Origin: Spinacia oleracea
Taxonomy: Eukaryota; Streptophyta; Magnoliopsida; Caryophyllales; Amaranthaceae
Reading direction: 5' to 3'
Length of the DNA stretch: 64,000 nucleotides
Assembly: GCF_020520425.1 (NCBI RefSeq)
Contig: NC_079487.1
Location: forward strand, 49,824,719 to 49,888,718
Shown here: positions 42,051 through 54,121 of the stretch, piece after piece
Position numbering within the stretch: position 1 is the stretch's first letter
How the letters are laid out: every line of letters starts with the position of its first letter
Program-made: the position numbers and the translations under genes
Notes under the pieces: model-generated
Told to the model about the DNA's origin: nothing
Database searches by the model: none
Seen by the model: the letters and a program-made list of their open reading frames with translations, nothing else

Positions 42051-43427
42051 TTGATGGCGAGGAAGAAGAAAGCAATACTGAATATTTCTACGACGAAAGT
42101 TGCAGCGAAGTCTCCCTCAGTAAGTTCTCACACTTCAGGCACCAGTACTACTCAAAATGATGCCCAAAATGCAAACCCAGATGCTCTGGTTTTTGACTCA
42201 GATGGCGAGGAGCTGATGCATTCTCCTCTAGTCCACCCTTCGGCTGGTATGATTCCACGCAAACTTCGTGATACTATTTTGTTATTGGATCAGAATTTGG
42301 GGGTTGGTCGTAATAATACTGTGGGTGGAACTAACCCTTAGGGGAATGGAGAATCTGTTGATATTGGGGATATTGGGGGAAATAACACTGAACCTGGGGT
42401 AGTTGAACCTCCGATTGTTAAAGAACCATGGAAAAATCTGTTCACTGGATCTAAAATGGCTTCAAAAGGGGCGTCCCTATCATTTGTTACACCTGTGCTG
42501 CAGGATGGGAAGAAAATTGCTCAATTGCAGGAGGATGAAATGAATGAACTCACTGAGAAATGGAAATCATCTATGGTGATGTATGTGGTAGGGGATTCCC
42601 CTACTATAGCTTCTGTGAAAAGATATATGGAAGGGATGTGGAATTCTGTTGCTCAGCCTCAGGTGTTTTACCATGATGATGGTTACTTCATCATCAAGTT
42701 TGTGAACATGAAGGACAGAAACCAGATTATTGCAGGAGGACCTTATACATTTTATGGGAAACCAGTTATCATTAAACCCTGGACAGCAAACTTTAATTTC
42801 TATGAAGAAGTACTTAGGGTTATACCTTTGTGGGTGAGATTTCCTAATCTGCCACTCAATTGTTGGGGGTGTGATTCACTAAGCAGGATTGGTAGTCTGT
42901 TAGGGGTGCCACTCTTTGCTGATGAATGCACTACTAGGCAAGATAGAGTATCTTTTGCTCGAGTGTTGATAGAAATGGATATTACTAGCCCATTGCCTGA
43001 TTGTGTCTGGATAGAGGATTCAAAGGGTGGGATGTTCAAGCAAGCTGTTACTTATGACTGGTTGCCACAATATTGTAAAGTTTGCTGTACTGCAGGCCAT
43101 GATTGTACTAAAAAGACTAAACCACCAGTACCAAAACCTGTAGCCAAAAAGGTGTGGGTTCCTAAAGCTGTCCAACAAGCTCATCCAATGTCAGAACAAC
43201 AGGAGCAACCTAATGCTGTGCACACTCCTGAGATGCCTGTTAACAATGTATCTGATCCTACTCCATGGAAAATTGTGACAAGACGGACTAAGGGATTGTC
43301 TAGAATGAGGACTTTGAGCCCTAGCAATCCATTTACTGTGTTGCCTGCAGAATTGGGTTTCAAAGAATTAACAGGAGGTGATATGGAGATGCAAAATACT
43401 ACTGAACCCCCTGATGAAGAAGGTTAA
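42051..43427 (+). pseudogene. LINE ORF1 (DUF4283 plus zinc knuckle), one in-frame stop
   Basis: The frame begins MARKKKAILNISTTK and would run 458 codons but for a single TAG at 42339-42341. After the stop an internal ATG at 42456 opens a 323-codon frame. The DUF4283 RNA-binding domain covers MYVVGDSPTIASVKRYMEG, DDGYFIIKFVN, GGPYTFYGKPVIIKPW and LPLWVRFPNLPL-like segments; QYCKVCCTAGHDC is the CCHC-type knuckle. It should coat the LINE RNA. The stop removes the N-terminal 97 codons from the main frame, which may or may not abolish function. It overlaps ORF2 by 14 nt. Confidence 0.85.
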
Positions 43428-46400
43428 TCTTTGCAGCTGGAATGTGAGGGGACTTAATGATCCTATTAAGGTCCCAGAGGTAAAACACCTTATTCATACC
43501 CATAATATTCATGTTGTTGCTTTGCTAGAAACTAGAGTTAAGGAAAGCAATTTCTCTAGAGTAGTCAATAAGTTTGGGAGAAATTGGAAATGGGAAAATA
43601 ATTACACTGCAAACCCCAGAGGTAGAATTTGGGTAGGCTGGCTTTATCAAGAAGTTGATATCCATGTGTTACAGGTGCATGAACAATTTATTCACTGTGA
43701 AATTAGGGATAGGTATGGTGTGGTGGAATTGTATGTTACTCTGGTGTATGGTCTTCACTCCATTGACACTAGGAAGAATTTGTGGAACTCTCTTACTACT
43801 CTTGCCTCAAGTGTAGGTAGCTGTCCTTGGGTCATTACTGGTGATTTTAATTCTCCCCTGTTTGCTGATGATAGAATCAATGGTACTCCTGTTTCAGCAA
43901 CAGAAACCAAGGATTTTGATGAGTTTATTACAAGTAATGGGCTGTGTCCTGTAAAGAGTGTAGGACATTATTTCTCTTGGCACAAAGGCACTGGTGAAGG
44001 TAAAATTGCTAGCAGGATTGATTGGTGTTTGGGAAATGATGAATGGATTCATAAATTCAGTAATGTTCAGGTTGAATACCTAAACCCTTCCATCTCTGAC
44101 CACTCCCCTTTACTGATAAACTGTCTGCCAGACAAGGTGGAGGGAGGTAGACCTTTCAGATTTCTCAATTATTTGGCTGATCATAGTAGTTTTTCTGCTA
44201 TTATTCAGGCAGCTTTTACTGAAGTATACCATGGCACTCCTATGTTTAAGCTCTGGTGTAAGCTGAAAAAAGTCAAGGCTGAACTCAAGAAGTTACATAG
44301 AGAAGACTTCTCTGGTATTACTGAGAAGATTACCATTGCTAGAAGTGAGCTTGATAAGGTTCAACAGAGTTTGCAAACTGGTAGATCTCCTGCTCTTCTC
44401 AACCAAGAGGTGGTTTGCATTAAACAGCTTAGGCATTGGCTGAGAATTGATGAGATAGCATTGAGACAAAAATCTAGGATCCAATGGCTAAAACTAGGTG
44501 ATTCTAACAACCACTTTTTCTTTTCCACTGTGAAAGAAAGAGTTAGATTCAATAGCATTGCCATCCTATATGATGATAATGGCACTAAATTGGTTGATCC
44601 TGATCTAATTCAAACAGAAATTCTGAGTTTCTACAAAAAGCTGCTTGGCACTTCTGCAAACACTCTTCCCTCTATTCACATTCCAACAGTGAGAAATGGC
44701 TCTAGGCTAAATAATGATGCTAGACAGGATCTGTGCAGGGATGTTACTGATGATGAGATTGATTTGGCATTAAATGGGATTGGCAATGATAAGGCTCCTG
44801 GTCCAGATGGTTTAAATGCAGTCTTTTTCAAAAAGGCTTGGCCTGTCATCAAACAGGATATTTATAGAGCAGTGAAGGATGTGTTTGTTACCAATTTCAT
44901 GCTTCCCCAGTACAACTGTACATCTATTACTCTCATTCCAAAAGTTCCTAATCCTACAAGAGTTAAAGAGTACAGACCAATTGCATGCTGTAATGTGGTG
45001 TACAAAATTGTTTCAAAAATTCTAACTACAAGAATGCAAGGGGTGATTGGACAGGTTGTTAGTGAATGTCAATCTGGGTTTATTCCTGAGAGGCAAATTT
45101 CTGACAATATTCTGCTTGCTACTGAGCTCATTAAGGGCTACACTAGAGCCCATCTTTCACCCAGATGTATGCTCAAGATTGACTTAAAGAAAGCCTATGA
45201 TTCAATTGAATGGCCTTTCTTGATCAGTGTTATGGATGCTCTTGGCTTCCCTCATAGATTTGTGCAATGGGTGTACACATGCATTTCCACTGTATCTTAC
45301 AGTGTGCTCATTAATGGGAAACCTTGTACACCTTTCAAAGCTAAAAAAGGGCTAAGACAGGGAGATCCCTTGTCTCCTTTTTTATTTGCTATTGGCATGG
45401 AATACTTGTCTAGACATCTCCATCAGTTGCAGACCAAGCCTGATTTTAACTTTCACCCAAGATGTGCTAAACTGGCTCTTACTCATCTAATGTTTGCTGA
45501 TGATTTGCTTCTATTCTGTAGGGCAGATCTAATCTCTATTGACATGATGTTGGCTTCTTTTAAGAAGTTTTCTCTAGCTTCTGGTTTGGAGGCTAATATG
45601 GATAAAAGTAACATTTATGTTGGGGGTGTTTATGGTCAAGATAAAGCTGATATTCTCAATGCAGTTTCTACTCCTGAAGGTTCCTTTCCCTTCAGATATT
45701 TGGGAGTTCCCCTCTCAACTAAGAAGTTGAAGTATACTCAATGTAGACCCTTAATTGAGAAGGTGTTGGCTAGAGCTAAAGTGTGGACTGTCAAGCATCT
45801 ATCTTATGCAGGTAGGCTCCAGTTGGTTCAAACAATATTGCTGAGTTTACAATCCTTTTGGTGTCAGATTTTCATCTTGCCAAAGAAAGTGATCAAAGAA
45901 ATTCAAGGGTATTGCAGGGTGTTCCTGTGGACAGGCAACACTGACCCTTCAAAAAAAGCTCTGGTTGCTTGGCACAAGCTTTGCTTGCCCAAAGTTGCTG
46001 GTGGTTTGAATCTGAAAGATATGTGCTGGTGGAACAAAGCAGCTGTTGCTAAACTCCTCTGGGCTATAACTTATAAGAAGGATAGACTTTGGTGTAAATG
46101 GGTTCATGCTTACTACATAAAGGGGAGGGATGTTGGGAGCACTCAATGGCCTGTTAACATGTCTTGGCCTTTGAGGAAAATTCTGAACTCTCAGAGTTTA
46201 ATAGATAGCATTGGAGGGTGGAGTGCAGTGAGTAGGGGAGGTGTCTTTTCCATCCAAATCATGTATCATCTGCTGATGGGGCCATGTGATAAAGTCAGCT
46301 GGAGGAGAATCATTTTCCATAATAAAGCTTCCCCAAAAAGTTTGTTTGTCTCTTGGCTTGCTGTTTTGGGAAGATTGCCTACACTGGATAGACTTCTCAA

Positions 46401-46770
46401 GTGGAAAATTGTGGACTCTAATGTGTGTCCTTTATGTTCTTGTATGCCAGAGTCTACTCAACATCTGTTTTTTGAGTGTAGCTACTCTGCTGCTATCTGG
46501 TCTTCAGTTCTTGCTTGTTTACAGTTTCACAGACCTGTTTCTCAGCTTGATAATGAAGTGGTGTTGATGACAAGAGCTGCCAAAAGAACTGGTGACAGAT
46601 TCAAGTTGCTTCTGATGTTCTTTGCTGAATGTCTTTATGGAATATGGCTGCAAAGAAATGCAAAAGTCTACACTCATTCCTGCAGAAGTCCCCTTGATCT
46701 TCTTAGAGATATCAAATATCGAGTGGCCTGTAGAGCCACTGATCAGCAAAGAAACTTGCTCTTGATGTAA
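43414..46770 (+). CDS. LINE ORF2: endonuclease, reverse transcriptase, zf-RVT
   Basis: I choose the ATG at 43414 because VNLCSWNVRGLND, the usual start of the endonuclease, follows at once. The protein has 1,118 residues without a stop. Endonuclease: LLETRV, WVITGDFNSPL, SRIDWCLGN, ISDHSPLL. Reverse transcriptase: KAPGPDGLNAVFFKKAW, EYRPIACCNVVYKI, SGFIPERQISDNIL, LKIDLKKAYDSIEW, GLRQGDPLSPFLF and the catalytic MFADDLLLF, then YLGVPLS. C-terminal zf-RVT: SWLAVLGRLPTLDRL, NVCPLCSCMPESTQHLFFEC. All catalytic motifs are intact. It would nick target DNA and copy the LINE RNA there. Overlap with ORF1 suggests translation by reinitiation or leaky scanning. Confidence 0.95.
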   Translation: MKKVNLCSWNVRGLNDPIKVPEVKHLIHTHNIHVVALLETRVKESNFSRVVNKFGRNWKWENNYTANPRGRIWVGWLYQEVDIHVLQVHEQFIHCEIRDRYGVVELYVTLVYGLHSIDTRKNLWNSLTTLASSVGSCPWVITGDFNSPLFADDRINGTPVSATETKDFDEFITSNGLCPVKSVGHYFSWHKGTGEGKIASRIDWCLGNDEWIHKFSNVQVEYLNPSISDHSPLLINCLPDKVEGGRPFRFLNYLADHSSFSAIIQAAFTEVYHGTPMFKLWCKLKKVKAELKKLHREDFSGITEKITIARSELDKVQQSLQTGRSPALLNQEVVCIKQLRHWLRIDEIALRQKSRIQWLKLGDSNNHFFFSTVKERVRFNSIAILYDDNGTKLVDPDLIQTEILSFYKKLLGTSANTLPSIHIPTVRNGSRLNNDARQDLCRDVTDDEIDLALNGIGNDKAPGPDGLNAVFFKKAWPVIKQDIYRAVKDVFVTNFMLPQYNCTSITLIPKVPNPTRVKEYRPIACCNVVYKIVSKILTTRMQGVIGQVVSECQSGFIPERQISDNILLATELIKGYTRAHLSPRCMLKIDLKKAYDSIEWPFLISVMDALGFPHRFVQWVYTCISTVSYSVLINGKPCTPFKAKKGLRQGDPLSPFLFAIGMEYLSRHLHQLQTKPDFNFHPRCAKLALTHLMFADDLLLFCRADLISIDMMLASFKKFSLASGLEANMDKSNIYVGGVYGQDKADILNAVSTPEGSFPFRYLGVPLSTKKLKYTQCRPLIEKVLARAKVWTVKHLSYAGRLQLVQTILLSLQSFWCQIFILPKKVIKEIQGYCRVFLWTGNTDPSKKALVAWHKLCLPKVAGGLNLKDMCWWNKAAVAKLLWAITYKKDRLWCKWVHAYYIKGRDVGSTQWPVNMSWPLRKILNSQSLIDSIGGWSAVSRGGVFSIQIMYHLLMGPCDKVSWRRIIFHNKASPKSLFVSWLAVLGRLPTLDRLLKWKIVDSNVCPLCSCMPESTQHLFFECSYSAAIWSSVLACLQFHRPVSQLDNEVVLMTRAAKRTGDRFKLLLMFFAECLYGIWLQRNAKVYTHSCRSPLDLLRDIKYRVACRATDQQRNLLLM

Positions 46771-46969
46771 ACTTGTAGTTTAGTTTCAGTTTAGGCCTTT
46801 TGGCTTGCTGTGGGTGTTGTTGTTTTGACCTTTGTTTCAGTTTTGGCCTTTGTGTTTTCTGTTGCTCTCAGTGGCTCAGTTGGTTTTGGAGCTTGTACTG
46901 TTTGTAAGCTAGTTTGCTAGCTTCCTCTTAGGTAATAATAATATATTATTTGCCAAAAAAAAATTATGC

Positions 46970-49900
46970 AATCTAATTTGTAATTATGATTAATTTGTTG
47001 AAAATTGGAATAATTTAGAATTAATTTGATTTTCATAACTAGTTATAATTTAATTAGATACCTATGATTAAAAACCACCATAAAAATTGTAAATTTATGT
47101 TAAATTTAAAATTTTTATGACCTAGACTTGAATCCATGTTAATCGGAAATCAATTAAATAATAAATTTTCGATTTTTCGCCCTAAAATTATGAAATTAAT
47201 ATTATTTATTAATTTGTCATTAATTTTGAATATAAATTTTTAATTTTATGCGACTCGCTCATATAACTTGCACGCACAAAGCAATGGACGCTACGTGTTA
47301 CCCTTAAGGGGTGTTGTATAGTGCGGGCATGCGACGACGAGCAAGGGAGCTCGTCGCCCATGCGGTACGAATGCAGCGAGCAAGGGCATGGTGCACGAGC
47401 ACAAGGCAGCAGCCCTGCCTTGTGTCGTGGGCTGTGAGCAATGGGCGTGTGGGCAGGGGCGAGAGCAAGGCACGAGCAGTCGCGTGTGGGCAGCAAGCGT
47501 GCTGCGCCACAGCGCGCACTGCCTCGCGCAAGCATGCAGAGCCTCGCGCGCAGCGAGCGCAAGCTCGCGTGCCACGAGCGCTACGCACAACGTCGATGGC
47601 TCGCGCGCAGCGAGCGCCAGCTCGCATACTGCTGCCTCGTGCGATGAGCGCAAGCTCGCGTGCGGGAAAGGCAGGCGCGCAACGAGCGATGGCTCGCATG
47701 GATCGAGCGCTGGCAAGCGAGCGCAACGAGCGATGGCTCGCGTGCATCGAGCGTTGGCGCGCGCAGCGAGCACCAGCTCGCGTGTTCGATTGATGCCTTG
47801 CGATGGTGAGCAGCAGCGATGCGATGCAGCACATGGGCTGCGCGCACATGGCCAGCGATGGCTGTGTGCGTGTGGCCCATGGGCGTGCATTGCGTGGGGT
47901 TGTTGCGTTGCGATTAGATCGTTTTGAAATTTTAATTTGAAAATTTCAGTTTACGTAATTTTAATTAATTTTAAAATTAATAATTTAAATTATTTTCTTG
48001 GATTTTAATTTTGAATATTGTAATTATAATAAATTTTATTTATTCTAATTATTTTACTAAAATTAAAATCATGAATTAATTTAAATACGACTGAAATTAA
48101 ATTAAACTTTTTGGATTCAATTATAAATTTATATGAGCTTTAAATTTTAATTAAATTTGTATGTTTCCGGTTAGACTAGAAATACATTTTTATGTTTAAA
48201 ATTAGTAAAGCATATGAATTTATTGGTTTAAGTGGGAGCCCTTTTTAGTCATAAACTCTTGATTAGGTCTACAAATCCTTAAGGTTAAAACAACTTGATT
48301 AGAATTAATAAGGACTGAATAATATGTAGATTATTGGTGCCCTTGATTAATTACTGCAAATGTTTGTGTGATGCATAATGTGTTTCACTAACCAGCTATG
48401 TGGGCCATTCATGATAATGAATGGGTGAATGGTATATATTGTATATGTACTGTTTTGCAGGTTATGAAGTGACTAGTATGGCCCAAATAGGATAGAAAAT
48501 ATGGTCTGCGTACCATTAATTTGATTGTAATTGGTCTAAAGTACCAAAGTTGTTTTTCAATTCAAATATGGTCTGCGTACCATCAAATAGTTGTAATTAG
48601 TTTTAATTATAGCTTATCCTATTTGAAGAAAATGGTGCCTCCCACGGAGATTTTCAAGACGGACTTTGAAGTTAAAGCTTCAAGATGAAGTCGGGCCATA
48701 CTAGATCACATTTATCTTATGCATGTTTTAAGTTATTTATTGCTTTTAAATATGTCTTAAAATGCATGAGATCAAAAGCTTGATTATGTTGCATGATTAA
48801 GGATTTTAGTTCACTTAAAATCTAACCAACATAGTAAGAGCCTTAAGTTCCAAACTTAAAAATTGAGTTAAAAGGTGCCATGCCAAAATATACACTTGCT
48901 TGGATATCCTTTACATCAATCTAGTAATAGTTTTCGCTCAGCGAGGTGTTACTTATTGGTCCTAAAGGGGCAAGGTACACAAATAATTGTGAGTACATGT
49001 TAGTTTTGGTGAAACTCAACGATATAAGTAAGGAGTCCTTTTATGTCGTGGCAAAATCGATAGGTTTACCTAATAAGTTCTTAGACGTACCTATCAACCA
49101 AGAGTAGTTTCTAGACTATTAGAAAAAAGGCTTTTGCTTACCTAAAATGTTTTAGAATTGAGTCGACAAACTGTGCTTAATTCTTCAATGGTTTTAGGGT
49201 CTTGGAATCATTTTATTCACACCTGCCGGAACACATAATTCGAATAAAATGCTAATGACTTGTTTAAATTGCATGATTGCTTTCATTTTCAAGTTATTAT
49301 TCATGATAAATGTTTAGACTTTGCATGCTTCAATGTATGTTTTTAATTATTGTTTATAATTAAATATCTTGCACTGCAATAAATCCTTTTAGAAAGGTAA
49401 CAGTAAATTTCCTTGATTGGTAATGAATCCAAGAACGATTCACGGAAATGAGAGAAAATGAGCAATTTAAATGTACGTTTCTTTTAGCGACTTTTATGGT
49501 TGTTTTCGAATATCAAAGTCGAATGGCAAACCGATTGGTGCTTGTGAATTCAAAATACAATGTAGTTTTGAGATCATAAAGCATTGAGTTTAAACGCTCA
49601 GCTTTACCAATGGTTAACAACCTAATATCTTTGTCCATTTAATTCTCGAATGAGTCTAGTCCCTAGACATTCGAATAGATCAATGCTTAGAGAACTTTAG
49701 AAGCTTCTGGTAAGATCATCTAGTTGAAACAAAATATTCAACATAAATTAAATGGTAAGAACTTTGTTGGAGTGACATTGGACATGTCTAACAAAGTATA
49801 AAAGTCAACACTAGAGAATTCAATTCTTAAAACTATAAGAAAGGGTACAAGAAATAGGAAAACAAGGAACAAATGAAAGGAATTTAAGATTCCGTTTCTA

Positions 49901-51640
49901 CCTATAAGTTTATGTTTAAAGAGAAGTGACCTAGCAATCAAACTTCCTTGGTATCATAAACCGCTTGAGGTTCTTACTTCGGTAATAACTCAAACAATGG
50001 AAGCTAGGATACACTAATGACCTACAAGTGGGAAATGAAGCATGGCAATGCTACATTAGTTGTAGGGTCATCTAGTTTGTTTTAAGTCCTTTCAAAGGCT
50101 GGAACTTAATGGCTATTTTGTTCCATAATCAGCATACCTAAATTTCTGCTTCAAACACAGAAAGACTCACATTCAGAAGAACGAAAACAATGCTTGTTTG
50201 TTTGTTTGTTTATTTGAATGAAATGGTCATTTACGGTTTGAGTCAATATGCTTGATTAAAACAAACAACTCTTTAAATAAAAACTTTACTAGGTTCAAAT
50301 CAAACCCTTGATTTGAGTTCCATTAATCTTTGGCATTGTTGCTTAGACCATATCAACAAGTTAACATTCACAAGCTCTATTTTAATGGACTTTTGAAAGT
50401 TGGTTGATTTCTAGATCAACTTAAGACAAGCTAGTCTTACTTGTTGAAAGTAACAAAGAATATGAACTATTGTTAGAACGCCTAGACGATAGAGCTCAAA
50501 GCTAAAGAAAGGTTTTATGACTTTATTATTTCACACAGATTTGAGTGAATATAGGTTTATTTACTCAATGTGATATAAGTTTGAATCTGTTTGGCTAGTT
50601 CAAAGATTCAGAAGTATAAATCCCACTTGGCAAGAAATCATAAAGATCTAGGTTAAGATCATGTTGATGATTACTTAAGTCAAGAATGATCATCAATGAT
50701 TGTGTGTAGTAAAATTCACAATCTACTCCATAAGATATGGCATATCTAAGTTGGAATGATCGAAGTCGATTAGTAATTGATTCGATCAATGATGAATCAT
50801 AAAGACTTTTCCTATAATTTCTAAAACAAAATGCTCAACTACCACCAACTAAACCAAATTCGTCAAAGCTATTGAAAAGTAATATCAGAATATCTTTTCA
50901 AATATATATATCTAGAGAGTTGCTAGACTCAGTGGGAGCTTAGTGTTTGTCATTCAATAAACTAAGGCCCAAGTATAGATATATGTTTCATTGTGATTTA
51001 TTCAAATGAGACACAAGCGTATTGTTTCTACCACGAATTTTTGAGAACATAATGTTTGTTCGCTCGAAATAATGTCCTTTTGGAGATTCGTTTCCAAAAT
51101 GACAAGTGGGAGAAAATAGACCTCGAAAGTTTTCGAGGCGAACAACAAACATAAACGGACATTCAGGAGGCTTTTCGAAGTTCTTTAGAAAACCCGAACA
51201 TGTATTCTTCAAGGACTTTAGAAGTGGCTTTAAAGAATAAGACATCTCTTAGAAGACTTTACAAGTGCTTCAAGGAGAACAGAATATTTAAAGAACTTTC
51301 AAGTGGCTATTGATATTCTATTGTTTGATGTTCTATACCCAAGTAGGCATAGAGTTCAAATCACTAAAACTATGCAATTCTTCTATTAGATAGTGAAGAA
51401 ACCTACAACTTGCAGTCAAACTATTATCATGTAGATTAATGAGTTTGTGACCTGTAAGAAAGCTATGATGAAACCGAGATTCCCGAAAATGGTTAGAGGC
51501 CATATATAGACTCAAATGTTTTAAATGGTTAGAGGCCATAAAACATACTCAATGTTTTGATGACAAAATTGAAATTTTGTTGATTTGCAAGAATAGTTTC
51601 ACACCTATTGGTTGCAAGTTTGTTTTAAAGGATAAAAACC
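46970..51640. other. Non-coding interior of the Copia-type element
   Basis: AT-rich DNA with one strongly GC-rich island (47280-47900, separate entry). Two copies of ATGGTCTGCGTACCAT lie at about 48500 and 48565. No frame longer than about 85 codons with recognisable similarity. I read it as eroded gag and pol or replacement DNA. Confidence 0.55.
47280..47900. repeat. CpG-rich island of GCGAGC/GCTCGC repeats
   Basis: Imperfect copies of GCGCGCAGCGAGCGCAAGCTC and CGAGCGATGGCTCGC recur about every 25-45 bp. The motif is self-complementary (CGAGC...GCTCG), so hairpins are expected. Open frames on both strands here (up to 199 codons) are Ala/Arg/Ser/Cys-rich low-complexity and result from the base composition. 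Confidence 0.8.
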
Positions 51641-51644
51641 ATCA

Positions 51645-51880
51645 AACATTGAATTGTGTTCACACACAAAGCTAGATTAGTTGCTAAAGGTTACAAGCAA
51701 ATTCATGACATGGATTGTGTTGAAACCTCATGCATAATCGTAATGCTCAAGTCTATAAATCAAGCAATGATTGCATATTGGTACATATGGCAATTGGATG
51801 ACAAAACATATTCCTCAATCAAATGTTGGAAGAAAACTATGTACATGGCATGTCATAGGATTTGTGGATCCAAATAATGC
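51645..51880 (+). pseudogene. Copia reverse transcriptase remnant
   Basis: THKARLVAKGYKQIHDMDCVET is the N-terminal Copia reverse-transcriptase motif (KARLVAKGYxQ), followed by a frame-shifted IWQLDDKT, corresponding to the usual WELHQMDVKT-like segment. The upstream DNA also fits (GCKFVLKDKN-like at 51615-51640). Everything after is frame-shifted. It places the element in the Copia superfamily. Confidence 0.7.
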
Positions 51881-54107
51881 TTGAAATGAATGCCAGCTTA
51901 GGAAATCTAAGTACAGATTTAAGCAAGCAATTGGGAATTGGAATTGTATTTTAGTGAAGCTAATAAGTATTTTAGTTTCATAAAATATACATGATTCTTA
52001 TAGATATATAAGAAGTTTAGTGGGAGTACGTAAAACTTAATTGGTCCTATGTGTATCACACACATATCTCTCTATTGTGAAATAACATTCAAATGCTAAT
52101 GACTTAGATTTGAAATTATTCATCAATGATGGACCATGGCGAAACTTAGTACATACTGGGTATTAAGATCTATTTACAAAGATCTTATGATATTGTTTTG
52201 GATTAAGTAATGGCATTTACTAAATCAAACACGAAAGACTCCATTGGAGATATTCGACCCATATGAATAAATCTAAGTAAAGGATGTTTGAACTATGTAT
52301 AAGCATTTACTAAGTTAAACATCAAAGAATCTAAGTAAGATTCTTAAACCTATATTATATGTCAAAGAATTTAGCTGGATTTAGTATCTACTGAAACTAG
52401 ATGAGCTAAAGTTACATGAATAGAATTCAATTGGGAATTATTCTGCAAAAGAATTTATCATGTATGATATATTATGAGGATCGCCAAAAACGTATCGTAT
52501 GACTTTAGCCATGACGAACATATACCAATCTCTATTGATCTAAGTAAAGATCAACTAGATTGAGATCAAGAATACTTATGGTACTTGAAAAGGTACATAG
52601 GAATAGTTCTTGATTCAAGGAAATAAAGATATGCTAAATATTGATGCTACACGCATAAACACTGGCAAAGGATCAAGCAAGACCCTTTGGAGTTAAACAT
52701 TGATAAGGACGAGCTATAGAGCATCGTGTTTTGAAATGGCAACATGGATTGGAGACCATGAGTTGTTGCGTGGGAAATTAAAATAATAATTTCTATGTTC
52801 TAAGATATAGTTGGAGAGTCTTCCACATATCTATGAACTGCTTGGATAGGTAAATCCAAACAAAGCATCACTAGCAACCTATACAGTTGAAGTAAAAGTA
52901 ATTATTGCCTAAGAAGCAATAAAACAGGGTTGTTTAAAGTTCTTCACTGAACTTGGGTAGATCACCTATCTGCTGGCTTGATGGTTCTTCATTGAAAAAT
53001 GCGTAGAACCACTCTTGAAGCAAGAAAAACGTCTGCGAACTTGATGGTTCTTCATTGCAAAATGAGTAAAACCACCATCAAAGTAAGAAAGACTAGATCA
53101 CATAATAAACAAACTCGAAAAGATCTTATCATCATATCTCGAAGAACATTCGATGAAAAAGATATTAAGATTGGCAAAGCATGATAACTAAAACTATGCA
53201 ACAAGTGAGAAGCAACACTCACATTGTAGCACTGGAAATCAAGCGTAGCTTTGAATTCCATGAACTGTTTTAAAGATGGGTTTGAGGCCCATGGTTGTAA
53301 AACATTGGGGTTGAACATTTGTCATATATGAAATGTATTTTCATATTCCATTTAATCTTGGTTTAGTATTAAATGATGAGTCCCTTCAAATTTGACGAAA
53401 TATTCAAGATAGACTGTCAGGACCAGTCCTGTGACTAAGAAATGTCTATCAAGTGAACTTGAATGTCAAAGGTAGAAAATGGTCCCTAGTCGGAGTTTTC
53501 TATAAAATTGGACGAATAGAAAATGTTAGACGACTAGAATGCAAGATGACTAGTAGTTCTGTTTCTTGAACTATGTGGACATGGCAATGTCATAATCATT
53601 TGCATAGATACTTACTTTGGGAAGACTAGTATCGGACAAGACCTATGAAACTTTACTGTAAGAGATGAAAATCTGTCATAAGTAAATTTCATTAAAATTA
53701 TTAGACACTAAATCCTCAATACCTGAGTGATTTGAGATTACTTGTTTGAGAACTGGTTGCTTTGACGTTGACCAACCGTCGCACCGTAAAAGGAGGCTAT
53801 AAAGGAAAGCTCAGGTAATCACCTATCAAACGAAGTCTAATCTCAAGATCGCAAGATTGGGATTGTCCTCCCATAAATCGGGATGAGATGCTTAAAAGTT
53901 GTACAAAGCCACTCGGAGAGCTAGAAACTGTGAAATGCATGGCCGTGCTCGGATGAATCATAGGCTATGATTATCTGTTTATTTGATCAGTTTAACTCTG
54001 AAACCGAGGAACACCTCTGGACATAATAAGGATGACAACTCTTACCTTATGTTCAAGAGCAAGCATCGAGCGACAAAGGAATTAGGAAATGCACACTTGT
54101 CCCTAAG
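51881..54107. other. Eroded 3' half of the Copia-type element
   Basis: AT-rich sequence with repeated short phrases (CTTGATGGTTCTTCATTG... at about 52976 and 53040) but no intact domain. It leads into the polypurine tract. Confidence 0.5.
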
Positions 54108-54121
54108 GACAAGTGGGAGAC
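54108..54121 (+). other. Polypurine tract
   Basis: GGACAAGTGGGAGAC immediately precedes the TG of the 3' LTR, as in other plant Copia elements. Confidence 0.8.

Larger units (their letters stand above)
41939..46961 (+). mobile_element. Near-complete L1-type LINE nested in the LTR element
   Basis: It has ORF1 (42051-43427), ORF2 (43414-46770), a 3' tail ending in GGTAATAATAATATATTATT, then A9. Candidate target duplication AATTATGC at 41931-41938 and 46962-46969; at 8 bp and partly overlapping the A tail this is only moderately secure. The order EN-RT-zf-RVT in ORF2 and the DUF4283/zinc-knuckle ORF1 are those of plant L1 elements. The LINE inserted just downstream of the primer binding site of the LTR element. 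Confidence 0.88.

Noticed and set aside
47291-47927. Long open frames on both strands (up to 199 codons) in the GC-rich island
   Set aside because: Composition-driven: Ala/Arg/Ser/Cys-rich low-complexity peptides in all frames, no start context or domain, repeats explain them.
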